From contig CAJNOL010000508.1 of NCBI GenBank assembly GCA_905250125.1, forward strand, positions 1-64,000: a stretch of DNA of 64,000 bases, read 5' to 3'. Both the position numbers and the translations under genes were made by a program. This DNA is from Rotaria sordida (lineage: Eukaryota > Rotifera > Eurotatoria > Philodinida > Philodinidae). The notes below the pieces were generated by a model that was given only the letters and a program-made list of their open reading frames with translations, ran no database searches and was not told the DNA's origin. Positions 52,029-63,721 of the stretch are shown here, in pieces (position 1 is the first letter of the stretch; the number at the start of each line of letters is the position of its first letter).

Positions 52029-54277
52029 ATGGCTCAATATTTATTATTGATATTTATTATTGCCTTGTGCAATATAACAAAGAAAACATCAATAGTAGTT
52101 CATGCTAAATGTAAGATAATGAAAAATTTTTTGTTTGTTTTTATAATATGTTTTTTTTTTTTTTATTTTAGTTTTTGAATATGAATTACCTAATAGAACA
52201 GTAACAATATGTCCAACTCATTCATTAATTTCAATTGAATGTCCACAAAATCCATCATTAAATAATCAAAAATGGCAATCAAATGTTCCACAATATCTTA
52301 TTTCTATTGATTATATTCGTTCATTTCCATCACGTCTTGGTCATGATCCAATTTCTTGTCAACCTGATTTATCTCATGCTTGTAATAATTATGATTTACG
52401 TTATATAAATACATTATGTAATGGAAAATCTCAATGTTCTGATATTCCTTCTTATCAAATACGTGATAGAAGTTTATGTGCATTCAAAGCAGTGACAAAT
52501 ATTGGTTTTCATTGTGTACCAACATGGAATTTACATGAAATACAAACAAAATGTGACATATGTAAAAATGGTTCATTAACAAATGATTATGGTTTTATTT
52601 ATTCAAGAAATTATCCATTAGATACAATACGTGTACCATGTTTTACAACAATTTATGCACGACCATATCATAAAACAGTACTTTATTTTGTTAATGGACA
52701 ATTAAATCATGATCAATTAAGAATTGAAAGTGTTTCATCTGAAGGTATTACATTATTAAATATAACATTAAATGGAAATCAAACAACACAAAGATTAGCA
52801 GCATCAACATATGAAATGAAAATAACATTTTTACCAGGAATTATTTATTCACATCAACCAACTAATTATTTACTTTATTTTTATACAATACCTGTTTGTT
52901 CATATATTGATCCATGTCCAACTGGTTTACCATTATCAACAACACCTATTATTATACCACAAACAACAAGTCGAATGCGAATTCAATCAGTTGGATGGAC
53001 AACATTGCCAAGTTAGTGGAAAATAATATTCATTTTTAGATGAATTTTCAATTTTTTGTTTTTTATTTTATTTTATAGATATTTGGATTGTTATACCAAT
53101 TATCTTAGCTTACATACTTCTTTTACTTGTCGTCATTGTTTTAGCTCTTTTATTCCAGTAAGTCAAAAATTATTTCAAAACAAAAAAAAACAGTTTCATT
53201 TTAAAATCAAAAAATCATTTTTCATATTTTAGTCGACGACGTAAACAACAAAAAATAATAAGTAATATTACAACAAAAAATTTATCATCACGTTATTTAG
53301 ACACAAGTGGCACGTCTAGTCGTGCTCAACTTGTTACACCATTACCACCTCCAATTAATAATGATACTGGAATGGATACTTATCGTCGTACAACTACATC
53401 ACAAAATATTCATTATCCTTTATCAACTTCTTCATTTGCACAAAATATGGAAAGATATCATCGTGAAAGTCGTAGTGATTTTGATCTTCATCATAATACA
53501 ATGAATAATGTTAATTATGGTTATCATACATCTATACCTTGTCGTAATCGTACTATAATGACAAATGGTATACATCGTCCATATGGTACAATTGATTATT
53601 CATCAATAAATAATAATTTTCATCGTCGTCGTTCATTACCAAAATCTTTTTCGGATTGTAATTTATGTAAACAACAAATTTTTTCTGACGAATATCAACA
53701 TTATTATGATGAAGAAAATGATAATTGGCATTTAGAAGATAATAAAGAACAACAATTAGAATCAAGAGCTTATCGTGAAAAAATTAAAGAACATTTTCGT
53801 GAACGTTTAACAGTACGTAAAATTCCTGATACTGATATATTACCACCTTCAACAACAACAGTTGAATATTCAACTATTTTACCACGTCATCAACGAATTG
53901 GAAGTCAATCAAATCGTTCAAATGGACAAGTTGTTCATCATTTACCATTTCAATATATTCCAAATGATGATTCTACAAATGTTCGTACAGTTGAATATAA
54001 ACGAAATTCAAGTCAAGAACGTGTTGCTGTTGGAAGTAATCAACAACAGCAACAACATACAATAAATGATGAAAATGGTACAACTAATTTTACAGTTAAA
54101 TTTTATGAACGTGATGATGATGACATTGAAAATCAACTTGATCGTTGTTTACATGAAGCACGTGAAGTTCAAGAAATGTCAATGAGAATGAGTGAACAAC
54201 AACAACAACAACATTTTAATCGATATCAATATCAACATCAACAACAAAGACGCTTTACTGGAAATGCTGATATTTAA
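52029..54277 (+). CDS. Single-pass membrane protein with galactose-lectin-like and CUB-like ectodomain
   Basis: Exons 52029-52110, 52172-53011, 53079-53157, 53233-54277; 681 aa. Residues 1-27 are a signal peptide (MAQYLLLIFIIALCNI). About 40-142 resemble a SUEL/rhamnose-galactose-binding lectin domain: CP at the start, ISIECPQ, CNGKSQC, RSLCAFKAVTNIGFHC. About 155-271 resemble a CUB domain: CDIC, GFIYSRNYP, RVPC, a final Cys at PVC. A Thr-rich stalk precedes a transmembrane helix (about 308-333, IWIVIPIILAYILLLLVVIV). The cytoplasmic tail of about 350 residues is rich in Arg, Gln, His and Tyr with several poly-Gln runs and no catalytic domain I recognise. It is probably a cell-surface receptor or adhesion protein. 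The domain calls rest on motif resemblance; the exact partner is unknown. It converges on the CFAP157-like gene, 256 bp away. Confidence 0.8.
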
Positions 54278-54533
54278 ATATTTTTTCTTTTGACAAAAAT
54301 AGAAATATCATTTCATGGTTATTGTAAATGTCTTCTTTTTCAAATGTAACTGTCAGACAATAACCTTGAATTTCAGTTTGTTAACATTGACACTTCTTAT
54401 ATATATACATATATCGATATATATATATAGATATATATATATATATGTGAACCTTGCCCTATTCTTTCCTTTTTTTTTGCTTATTTGCCATTTGATTTCT
54501 ATAAGTCTTTATGTTATTTATTTTGTTCTCATA

Positions 54534-57500
54534 TCAAAAAAGATATTGCACAATACGATTTGTTGCCGATACAGCATAAGGTACACGAGGCCTTGGTCCA
54601 AATGTAGGTCGATTAAATTGTTCACGGGTTGATCTATTAATACCATTATCCAATGGACCAAGACGATCAAGTGATACATCCGAACCAAATGAACCCTAAG
54701 AAAAGAAATATTTAAAAAGAAAAATATAAATGATTTAATTATTAAAAATAAGATTAAAAATAAATCATACTTGACCAAGACCAGGTGTTTGTACAGCAAC
54801 TGATATTTTTGCTGCACGTCGAATTGTATCACGTTCACGTGCTGGATAAACTTGTTGTTGCATTTTATCAAAATTTGTTAATAGAATAGCATCACGACGT
54901 GGAACAAAACCAATATCACCAATTGTATATGAAAGATTATCACGACGTTTACCTGGATCTCTATTAAATTAAATATTAAATATTAATTTTCTTCCGAATT
55001 TCTTTTGAATTACCTAATATTCAATGTTGAACGATTGATATCAATATTAGATGGTTGTTGTTGTTGTTGTTCATCAACATCTTTTTCTTCTGTATTTATT
55101 AAAATTTCATGAAGTTGCTCAAAAAGATTACCAGTCGTCTCAGGAGTAATAATTTGTCCACCTTGTTCTATAGGAACAAGTGCATTTTTGTCTTCATCTT
55201 TAATCTATACAAATATATTCATAATAATAATTATCAGTTAAGAAAAAAAAACAGGAAACATTTTATTTAAAGTTATATATTTAGAATTAAGTTATTAATT
55301 GGTGACCTAGAAATACTTTCAAATGGATCAAAATGAAAAAACAAAGAGATCAGTTCAAAGTAGTTTCAAGGACAGCAGACATTGTTTTGCTGTTGTATAG
55401 AACAAATATCAATGATTGATCAAATGACAATCTATAGTTTAGATTGTTAGCACTTGTTATTTTTTTATCTGGCTATTGATATTATTTTATAATCTTTATC
55501 ATCATGAGATAGAAATAATGTCAATAGATTTATTGTATTCTAGTGTTGATTTAGATTTTATAAAGTCTTGAAATTCGCTTCTCTTCATCTGATTATTTTT
55601 TAAAATCCTATTTTCACGATTATGTTTTTTATTTCTATCCTATAGAATTGAGAAGAAATAGTATTACCCTGTTATAATTTGACGAAAATAAACAACTCAA
55701 GAAAAAAAAACAATATATAACAATTTCAAGCCTGCGAATAACACACTCAGGACGAAGAGCAATATTATCAAAGTTTTTAGGTCATTCCAACACCAAATAC
55801 ACTATTCGAAAAATAAGATACAATTTGGGAACGTTATGATAACTATAAGGACTTTGTAACTGTTCCTACAGATTTTCAATACTGACAAAGGCAGCATTTC
55901 AGTTCAGGGTGGATTGAGTTCACCGTAGCCTTCAGAAAGGATTGAACATAGCTTTCGATATCTCCAAAAATGAGTTAGTTCGAATATAAAAGTGTTCCGG
56001 TAGCTAACCTTAAGTGTTTCTGTAACAAGTAGAACAGCTTGTCGTAAATTGGAAAGTATAAGAGCTTTTTCTTTTGTTGTTACAGTTAGTAATTGATTAA
56101 GTTCATCTAATTTTTCATTAAATGATTTATTTTGTTGACGAATATCCGGATAATTTTTTCTATAAGATAAAAGAAATTTTCTTATGAAATAATAATAATA
56201 ATAATAACTATATTTACTCATTATTAAAAATTGATGAACGTAATTCTTTTATACGTTTTTCAGCAATATCTACTTGTGCAATTTGTTCTTGTTTTTTGAC
56301 AATAATTTCTTCTTGATTTTGTAACATATTTGCAAGTAATTGAATAATCTTAAAAGAAAAATTTTTTCTTTCTTTTTTTGTTACAATAATTAATCATAAA
56401 TAAACCTCAGCTGAAGTTGCATGTTGAAAAGCATGTTGTTGTTCTTTTTGTCTTAATGTTTGAATTCCCATTTGTAAATTCGTATTCTTCAAAAACAAAA
56501 ACAAAAAAAAGAAAAAATTCAATAGAAAAGATATTTTTATTCTTAATTCATACTCCATCTTGAATTTGTTCATTTTCATTTTGAACACGTGTTGCAACAT
56601 CTTCCATTTCATTAACTGTTTGTTCAATACGTGCATTTTCATTAATTGTTCTTTTTGTTGTTTCAGCCATTTGTTTATTTGATGCTCGACGAAAATCAGA
56701 TGCAACATGATTCATTTTTTGTATCATATCTTTTATTAATCTATTAAAACGAAAGAAAAAAACGAAAGAAAAATTTTTTAAATGAAATCAATTATGGACA
56801 CAGGGCACTGAGAGGTGTCACATATCCAGGAAATCTGAAATGCTCGAGAAGCAGGAAATGCCGCATCTCCTGGAGGAAAGTGCTTGGAGATACACCCTCT
56901 GCCATATTGACATCTCGCAGCATTCACCTATGGAAATTCTTTTTTCATTTGTAGCCTGGGGCGTCAGCGAGAGATGCATCTTCCAGTGAAAATGTTTTTT
57001 TATTTTTAACCTAGGATCCAGACGGGAGACACGGCATCTTCCGTATCTCTCTATACTTCTCCAGCATCTTCGATTTTCTGGATATTTGACATTGCTGAGC
57101 TAATATGTCAGACTTGTTTTTTAAATTGTAGAGTACGCTTAAGGCTAGGTTGTAATATTTATTAAAAAAAAACACCTTTTCAAAAAATTCTCAAATTCAT
57201 GACCAAAAAATCGCTAATTAGAACCAAAGATCGAAATGGTTTTTATTTCATCAGAAGAGAAATTCAAAAGCTAGACTCTATTATGACCTAGCTTTAACGG
57301 TCTGCTGTGTAATAAAAAAAATGATCACTTTTATATTGAGTCGTTATTAAGAAAAGTTTCCTCGTATAAACTGATTTTAACAAAAACGAAAAACAATATT
57401 TTTGTCTCTATTCAAAATGAATCTGCTTATATTTTCGCACTATTCGTCAGACTATAAGATACCGTATATTTGGATATATCATGCCAAAGTTCTGGTCATA

Positions 57501-58407
57501 GTTCCTTATACGTAGACGTGGAGTGCGAGTTCCGATGAGGACGAATGTAAGATTAACTTTCATGCTATTCAAATTTCCATAGAACGCAAGTTTATATTTC
57601 TCAGCTAGGAGCCCTGCTAAAAAAATCCTAACCTTTTGCTTTTGGCAAAAAAATAACTTATTCCAGGCTAAAGTCCATTGCAAGAACTATCAGAAAATAT
57701 ATAAATCGAGTTTTCGAAGAGAAGGAGCCTTTTAATACGTACCGATCACGATCAGTTTGATCCTTTTTTTTAATACTTTCTAATTTTCTAACATGATCTT
57801 CTTCTCGAAATTTAAGTGTATCTTGTTGTTGTTGTCGTCGAGCTAAATAACTATCTTGTTTAGCACGAAAAATTTCTAAATCAGCAACTTGATTTCCTAA
57901 AAAACAAAAATTAGAAATTAAAATTTGAATTTATTCAAAAAAATTACATACGTAATTCACTGTTTTCAGCTTCATAACGTTCACGTAAATCGTGAATTTC
58001 ATTTTTTAAATCATTTAATTGTTTTTGTAACATATCTTTTTCATGTTCTTTTGCTTGTCCTAAACCAACAAGACGATCTTTTAAATCAGCTATTTCTTCT
58101 TCTTTAATTTCAACTTGTTTTTTTGCATATTTAAGCATTTCAAAATCTTGTTCTAATGTTTTAACTTGATCTAATTCTACTTGTTGTCGACCTTTTAATT
58201 CATTACATCGTTGTTGATATCTAAATTTCGAAAAATATAAATATAAAAAAAAAAATTTATTTACTTTTCAAATTGTTTTTCAAGTAATTGAATTTGCATT
58301 GTATAAAATTTTTTATCATTTTCACTTAATTTCTTTTCTGGAACATATTCTGGAACAGTAGGTGGTTTCTTTTCTTTTTTACCTTTTTTCTCCTTTTTTG
58401 GAGGCAT
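54534..58407 (-). CDS. CFAP157: CFAP157-like ciliary coiled-coil protein, 10 exons
   Basis: Cilia- and flagella-associated protein, expected in the axoneme or basal body. Exons (minus): 58407-58265, 58220-57952, 57896-57743, 56740-56554, 56486-56406, 56348-56218, 56159-56009, 55204-55014, 54960-54771, 54695-54534; 552 aa (vertebrate protein about 520). The Lys-rich start MPPKKEKKGKK is followed by KKFYTMQIQLLEKQFE, a long coiled coil (about 30-420) with DLRERYEAENSELR and QKMNHVASDFRRASNKQMAE, and near the C-terminus YTIGDIGFVPRRD, which matches the CFAP157 signature GDLGLVPR. Poly-Gln tracts are present. Two introns, 55205-56008 and 56741-57742, are long; the second carries an inverted-repeat insertion. 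A neighbouring related gene ends 148 bp upstream on the same strand. Confidence 0.85.
56810..57100. repeat. Inverted-repeat element in a CFAP157 intron
   Basis: CATATCCAGGAAATC and ATGCTCGAGAAG (56,821-56,851) face ATCTTCGATTTTCTGGATAT (57,066-57,085), with further weak inverted similarity around the GCATCTCC / GGAGAC segments. The insert has a higher GC content than the gene around it. Inside, two direct segments ending in GCATCTTCC (near 56,975 and 57,027) suggest internal duplication. Confidence 0.6.
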
Positions 58408-58555
58408 TTTTTTTTTTTTATTCTAAAAAGAAAAAACAAAAATCTACAAAGTTTTTTTATTGTTGGATAAATAAGAGGATATAAGAATGAATAAGAATTT
58501 ATTAATTAAAAATATGAATAATGATGATATTGCACAAGAATTATAATGGATATAG
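58408..58555 (-). promoter_or_regulatory. Short gap between two co-oriented ciliary genes, with splice acceptor next to the ATG
   Basis: Only 148 bp separate the stop of the upstream gene (58,556) and the ATG of the CFAP157-like gene (58,407). On the minus strand a T-rich tract ending TTTTTAG (AG at 58,424-58,423) lies 16 bases before that ATG. This is the arrangement expected of a spliced-leader trans-splice site inside an operon; a 5'-UTR intron is the alternative. Confidence 0.4.
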
Positions 58556-61500
58556 TCAAGCAGAAAGTAAAGATGAACGTTGTCTTTGAACTGTTGGTGA
58601 TAGAGGCGGTAATATTGATGAATCACTTTGTAAATGATATGGAATAGGATTCTTGAAAATATAAAATAAATAGATTATATATATATTTAAGAGAATAAAA
58701 TTAAATTTATACTCGATTGGAAATACTTGTCTGAACACCAATTGATCTTGTTTTTATTTTTCTGAGAGCACCTAATGGCTGAATTGGTGAAGGTAAAATA
58801 TCAACATCATTCGTAGTTAATAATGGTTCACTTTCATTTTTAGCAGCTAAATCATTTAATTTCGGTCCAATACCAAGTTGTGTAGCAGTATTAAGAAGTT
58901 GAAGAATATTTTGAAAAGCACGTAAACGAATATCGATTTTTTGACTTGTATCCAATGTTTCCGAAGAACTCTTAGAAAATAATATATAATATGAGAAGAA
59001 ATATTTCAAAAGTTTTTTTTTTTCTATCGAATTGAAATTTGTTTAGCGTTGATTATTAGAGATAACAAACAAATGTCATACAATTTGGAAAATAAAATCT
59101 TGACAAACAATCTTTTTTTTATTTAAATCATTTAGATTTGTAGACTTTGTAATTGATAGATAGATAACTATTGATATAAAGACATATATCTATTGTTTAG
59201 AAATAATAAAATCATGTACATTTAATCAAACGATATTTTACGATAAGAACAACTACTTTTTTTTGTAAGATTAAAATTCTAATTATTATAGGATTTTAGA
59301 TTCTAACCATCAAATAATGATTCATAACCATATAGAAGATCTATTATAGACATTCTCAGAACTAACAGTTCCAATGCATAAGTGATCATGCTGACTCTAT
59401 GGTTTGGTAGATATTAGATATTAAAACTTTAAAAAAAAAACGATTAATGCAGATAGCACTAATTTATATTAATTCCGATATTATGGATTTTTGAAAATTT
59501 TTAGTTCTTATGAACTGATCTGTGTGAACAATTAGAAAACTAACTTATTCAAGATCTCTTCAAATAGTTATGATTTTCGTGTTATCAGCATTAAAATTTC
59601 TGTGTTTGCTGCCACCAAGGTTAAATGGCTACGCTTTTCGACACTTATTCACAAGGTACTGTGTTCGGATCTCGGTGTCAATAGTCATAAAATGACCTTG
59701 AAAAAGGCACTAACTGATGTTTGCGTCGGATCATCCCTCCCATACCATGCTTACTACGTTGTGACTAGTATTCGGTTAGTTAATGTGTACAGGAACTTCA
59801 AACGATTGAACGCAAGAAATCAGCGTTCAGGTTGACCTTCAGCTTATCGAACTTGGCTTGATAACCCTCCAAACCGACAACGGTAGCCAAAACGCAAAGA
59901 TGTCTGGTCTTTGTTGAAATCTTTTTTTCTGACAGAAAATAACGTTTTTTTTTTTTTTGATAGAAACTTATTTGTCTAAACATTTCATTGAAGTAGTTTA
60001 TTTTAACTATTGAGCTTAAACTGTCTCATATCTATTAATGAATCTTTCAAAAATCATTAATGACTTAATATACACGATGCCTTGTATTTATTCTTAATTT
60101 TAATTATTATTTGCTACCATTAATTATCTCTTTTCCCTATAATTAACTGATTCTTTAATAATAATTAAGCAAAATAAATCAAAATATTAAACAAACTTGT
60201 ATAGCATGATTTAATGCTTGAACAGTATTTCCAATAGAACGTTTAGCTTTATTCATATCATGTTGATATTGTGAAAGAGTTTCTTCTCGTTGTATAATAC
60301 TTCTTCGTAATAATTCATTTTCTTCTAATGCTTGATTACGACGTGTTCTATATAATAAAAGAAAAGAATTTATTTTATAAAAAACAACAACAAAAAAAAA
60401 AAAGAAATATTACTCGTTTTTTTCATTTAATTGTTCTAATTCATCAATTAATTGTTGAGTATAATCAATTGAAGATAATTTTTCATCAAGACTTGCAATA
60501 AATTGTTCATTAGTTGTACATTCATTAGTTAATTTTTCAATTAATTGATATGTTTTACGATTTTTTTTTGCCATCATTCGTTCACGTTCATCAAGTAAAC
60601 TATATTCAAGTGATTTACTTTTTTTCTATAATAATTAAAATTATTTATTTATTTTTGTAATAATTTAAATATTACTTCTTCACGAATATTTCCATTTTTA
60701 GCTTCAAAATCATTATAATCATTTTCAATAAGTGCCATTTGATTATTAAGACGAACATTTTCAAGAATAATTTGTCTTGTTGTTTGTACAACTTGCATTT
60801 TTGATACACGACGAAATTCCGATGATAATTCATTTACACGTGTTACCATTTCTTTACGTAATCTAAATACATATTAGAATTTTTTAAAGATCAAATATTC
60901 TATATGAAAAAAAAAAATAAAATGTTGATTTATTAAAATCTTAATGTTCGTTTTTAGTTTAGATCGAAACTCAGAATTCCATCAATTAAAATTCCATCTT
61001 CCTTTGGCAGATTATTCATAACATAATATTTTTAAATGTTACTTATAAGATTAAATTCTTAAAGATATGAAGTCCTCTTCTTTATCTTTGTTATTTGTAT
61101 TAGTTGTAGGGAAGATGAATCCGTCGCTAGGAAGACATGTTTTTTCTCAACTGTTTACAGAGAATGATCACTCGACGATATACACTATAGATATTGAACA
61201 AAATATTTCAAAGCTCTATGATAATTAATTGCTTGTAGAATAATTTTATCTCAATAGGAGGAAGGATTTTACATACATAGATCTAAAAGACTTAGATTTC
61301 AAAGAACTGCATGGAAGTTCTTCAGATTCAACAATTTCATTAAACAGTAATCATTCGATTACTAACTATGGTTTTTACGAATAGATTGGCAAAATAAAAA
61401 AAAAATTCATATTTCTTGTAAAATATGACAGTTACAATGATAATTATCATGGAGATTGTCTATCCGGAAGAAATTCCAAGTATTTTGTATCATTTCCTAC

Positions 61501-62697
61501 TTTTAAAATATCTTGAACAGTATTTCAATCATTCAATTATCGCATAAGTTTTGCATATCCTAAGCGTATTTCAAAAGTTTCATAAAACAGCAGCGCTGAG
61601 ATCTTTGCTATTTTTCCCTCGTGGGAAAGACTATGTAGCAGAAATGCATAAAATGAACTCAAATAATGTAATTTCTTGTTCTAGTTCTTTTATTTTTGAT
61701 CTTTTTGAATGCTGTATCTTCGATTTCCCTTTAAGATTGTAATGATCAGAGAACTTAAAAGGCAGTTCATAAAAAGCTTTATTTTAATTCTATGATTTAA
61801 GTGTTTAAATATAAATTCTTTAAAAGTATGAAATTTTTTCTTGTTCTCTATTAATCTTAATAAATTTTTCATTTGAATGTAATTGACATATGACAAAATA
61901 AAACTATTGATTATTGATAAATGTCAATTTTGTTTCTTAGTTAAAGTTAATGTAATTTCTTGTTGCTCGCATTTCATTAAATATTTAATTGAATTTGAAA
62001 ATAATCAAAAAGAAAAAAAAAACAAAACAACTTACCTATCTTTCTCTAAAACAGCTTCTTTTTCTCGATAATAAATATCTTCTTGACATTCATGTTCTTG
62101 TTGTTTTAATTGTTCATCTAATTGATTAATTTCACTTAATAATGTTTCTTTTTTACTTTTTAATTCATCTAAAGAATTTAATTTCGATCTTAATATATGA
62201 TTTTCATTTTCATTTTTTTCTTTTGTTTCTTGTAAATCTTTTGTACGTAAATCATGTATTTGTTTTGTTAATTCAGCACGTTCAGCTTCTTTTAATTCAT
62301 CTAATTCACGTAATTGACGATTTAAATGATTGATTTCTAAATTAATTTCATCCATTTGACGACCAAGATAAGCACGAGACCCAAGACGAATTTCTTTTAA
62401 TGTTTCTAAACGTTCAGAATTTTTTTGTTGAGCAACTAAATAACCATCACATTCTTCTTGTAAACTATATTTATGAAGAAATAAAACAAAAAACAAAACA
62501 AAACAAAAAGTGAAAGAAATTATTTCTAAGAGAATATCTTACTCCGTAACTTTTTTTCGAAGACTTTCAATTTGTGTTAAATAAAATTGTTTAGTACCTT
62601 CTTCCATTTGTATTTCAGGTTCAGCATTAGCATTTTCTTCTGTTGCTACCTTTTTCTTTTTATCACCTTTCTTTTTACCTTTCTTTTTTGGACCCAT
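58556..62697 (-). CDS. CFAP157/BBOF1-like (DUF4515-type) coiled-coil protein, 7 exons
   Basis: Probable ciliary or basal-body protein. Exons (minus): 62697-62543, 62464-62036, 60862-60676, 60625-60414, 60347-60197, 58970-58713, 58651-58556; 495 aa. It starts MGPKKKGKKKGDKKKK, followed by KQFYLTQIESLRKKV, then almost continuous coiled coil to about residue 375. The segment EKDRLRKEMVTRVNELSSEF matches the vertebrate CFAP157 segment KDRLRKEIIQRVNLVANEF, so it belongs to the same superfamily as its downstream neighbour. The C-terminal part (ALRKIKTRSIGVQTS) is not coiled. Without alignment I cannot say whether it is a second CFAP157, BBOF1 or CCDC166-like. Two long introns are present: 60863-62035 (nothing seen) and 58971-60196 (holding the anomalous tract at 59,590-59,910). 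Confidence 0.8.
59590..59910. other. GC-richer, coding-like island inside an intron
   Basis: This 0.3 kb tract has far more G+C than the surrounding intron and is open in a plus frame (59,602-59,835, with MTLKKALTDVC and SSLPYHAYYVV). The same frame continues beyond with only two stops. On the minus strand 59,798-59,920 is also open, with GC-ending codons (ATVVGLEGYQAKFDKLKVN). Neither frame has a recognised family or splice sites that fit. It may be a decayed insertion from another gene or organism. Confidence 0.35.
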
Positions 62698-63068
62698 CAC
62701 AATATGATTTTGATTATTTACCTTTCAATAAAATACGATAATAACAACTAGTTAAATATTACCGATGTGATCAATACCATTGATTGATTATTCACCATGA
62801 CAATATATCAAACAGAAGAACTATATTTGTCTCTATAAAATTCTTTCAGAAGTTTTTCTTAGAAAAATATTCTTTTTTTTTTTCTATAATATAAATTAAT
62901 TCTTTTTTCATTGAAATAGATGTCGCTAATGTGATTATTATTATTCATTGGTTATATTGAATTACAAATTAAGAAATTCTTTTCTTCACTATTATTTCTT
63001 AAACCTTTTTTTTTTTTGTAGAAGTTTGTTGTGTGTTTTGTATTCTAGATCTTCTTCTTTATTTACAA
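62698..63068. promoter_or_regulatory. Bidirectional upstream region of the coiled-coil gene and DDX18
   Basis: A 371 bp region separates two divergent start codons. On the plus side T-rich acceptor-like sites end at AG 63,020-63,021 and AG 63,047-63,048, ahead of the DDX18 ATG. No specific promoter element can be called. Confidence 0.45.
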
Positions 63069-63721
63069 ATGTCAACTAGCATGGAAACTGAAATAAACAA
63101 TACTATTGAAATCAATGGAAAGAAAAAGAGTATGCATTTGTTTTTTTTTATTTTTGAATATTATTTAAAAGAAATTATTATTTTTTTCTTTTTTGTAGAA
63201 GATAAATTAAAAAAGAAAAAACGGAAACTTGACAATAGTCATGAAATAACTACAATTAATAAAAAGAAGGCAAAAAAACGAAAATTAGAAACAGAAGAAA
63301 TAAATAATGATGAAGATCTTTCATCCACAGCAATTAAGGAAAATAAAGATGAAACGAAAATCGAAACTAGTGGTAAATTATTTTTCTATTTATATATTAC
63401 TAATACATTAGTTCATCGTATTATAAAATCACTATACATATCAACGGAAAAGTAGATGATTCTACTGTTTTTCCATTAATTTTGTTTTCGTACACAAATT
63501 AGATTTCATGTTATATCTTATAACTATAGAATTAAAAATATTTAATTTTGATATTTTGTAGGTTCTATAATTCCATCAGGTGGTCATCTTACTTCACTTA
63601 GTTTTGAATCATTAAGTGAAAAAGGTGTTTCGGATTTAACTTTAAAAGCAATTAATGAAATGAAATTAACAACAATGACTGAAATTCAAGCAAAATCTAT
63701 TGTACCATTACTCGAAGGACG
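63069..63721 (+). CDS. DDX18: DDX18/Has1-like DEAD-box RNA helicase, 5' part (cut by the window edge)
   Basis: Nucleolar ATP-dependent RNA helicase of 60S ribosome assembly. The visible exons 63069-63129, 63199-63372 and 63562-63721 encode 131 residues plus two bases of the next codon. The N-terminus is Lys/Glu-rich with nuclear-localisation-like clusters (KKKAKKRK). Exon 3 holds SFESLSEKGVSDLTLKAINE and MTEIQAKSIVPLLEGR. The latter is the Q-motif region of the Has1/DDX18 family (human NMTEIQHKSIRPLLEGRDLL). The ATP-binding motif and all later motifs lie beyond the window; the sequence from 63,722 to 64,000 reads as intron. Confidence 0.85.
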
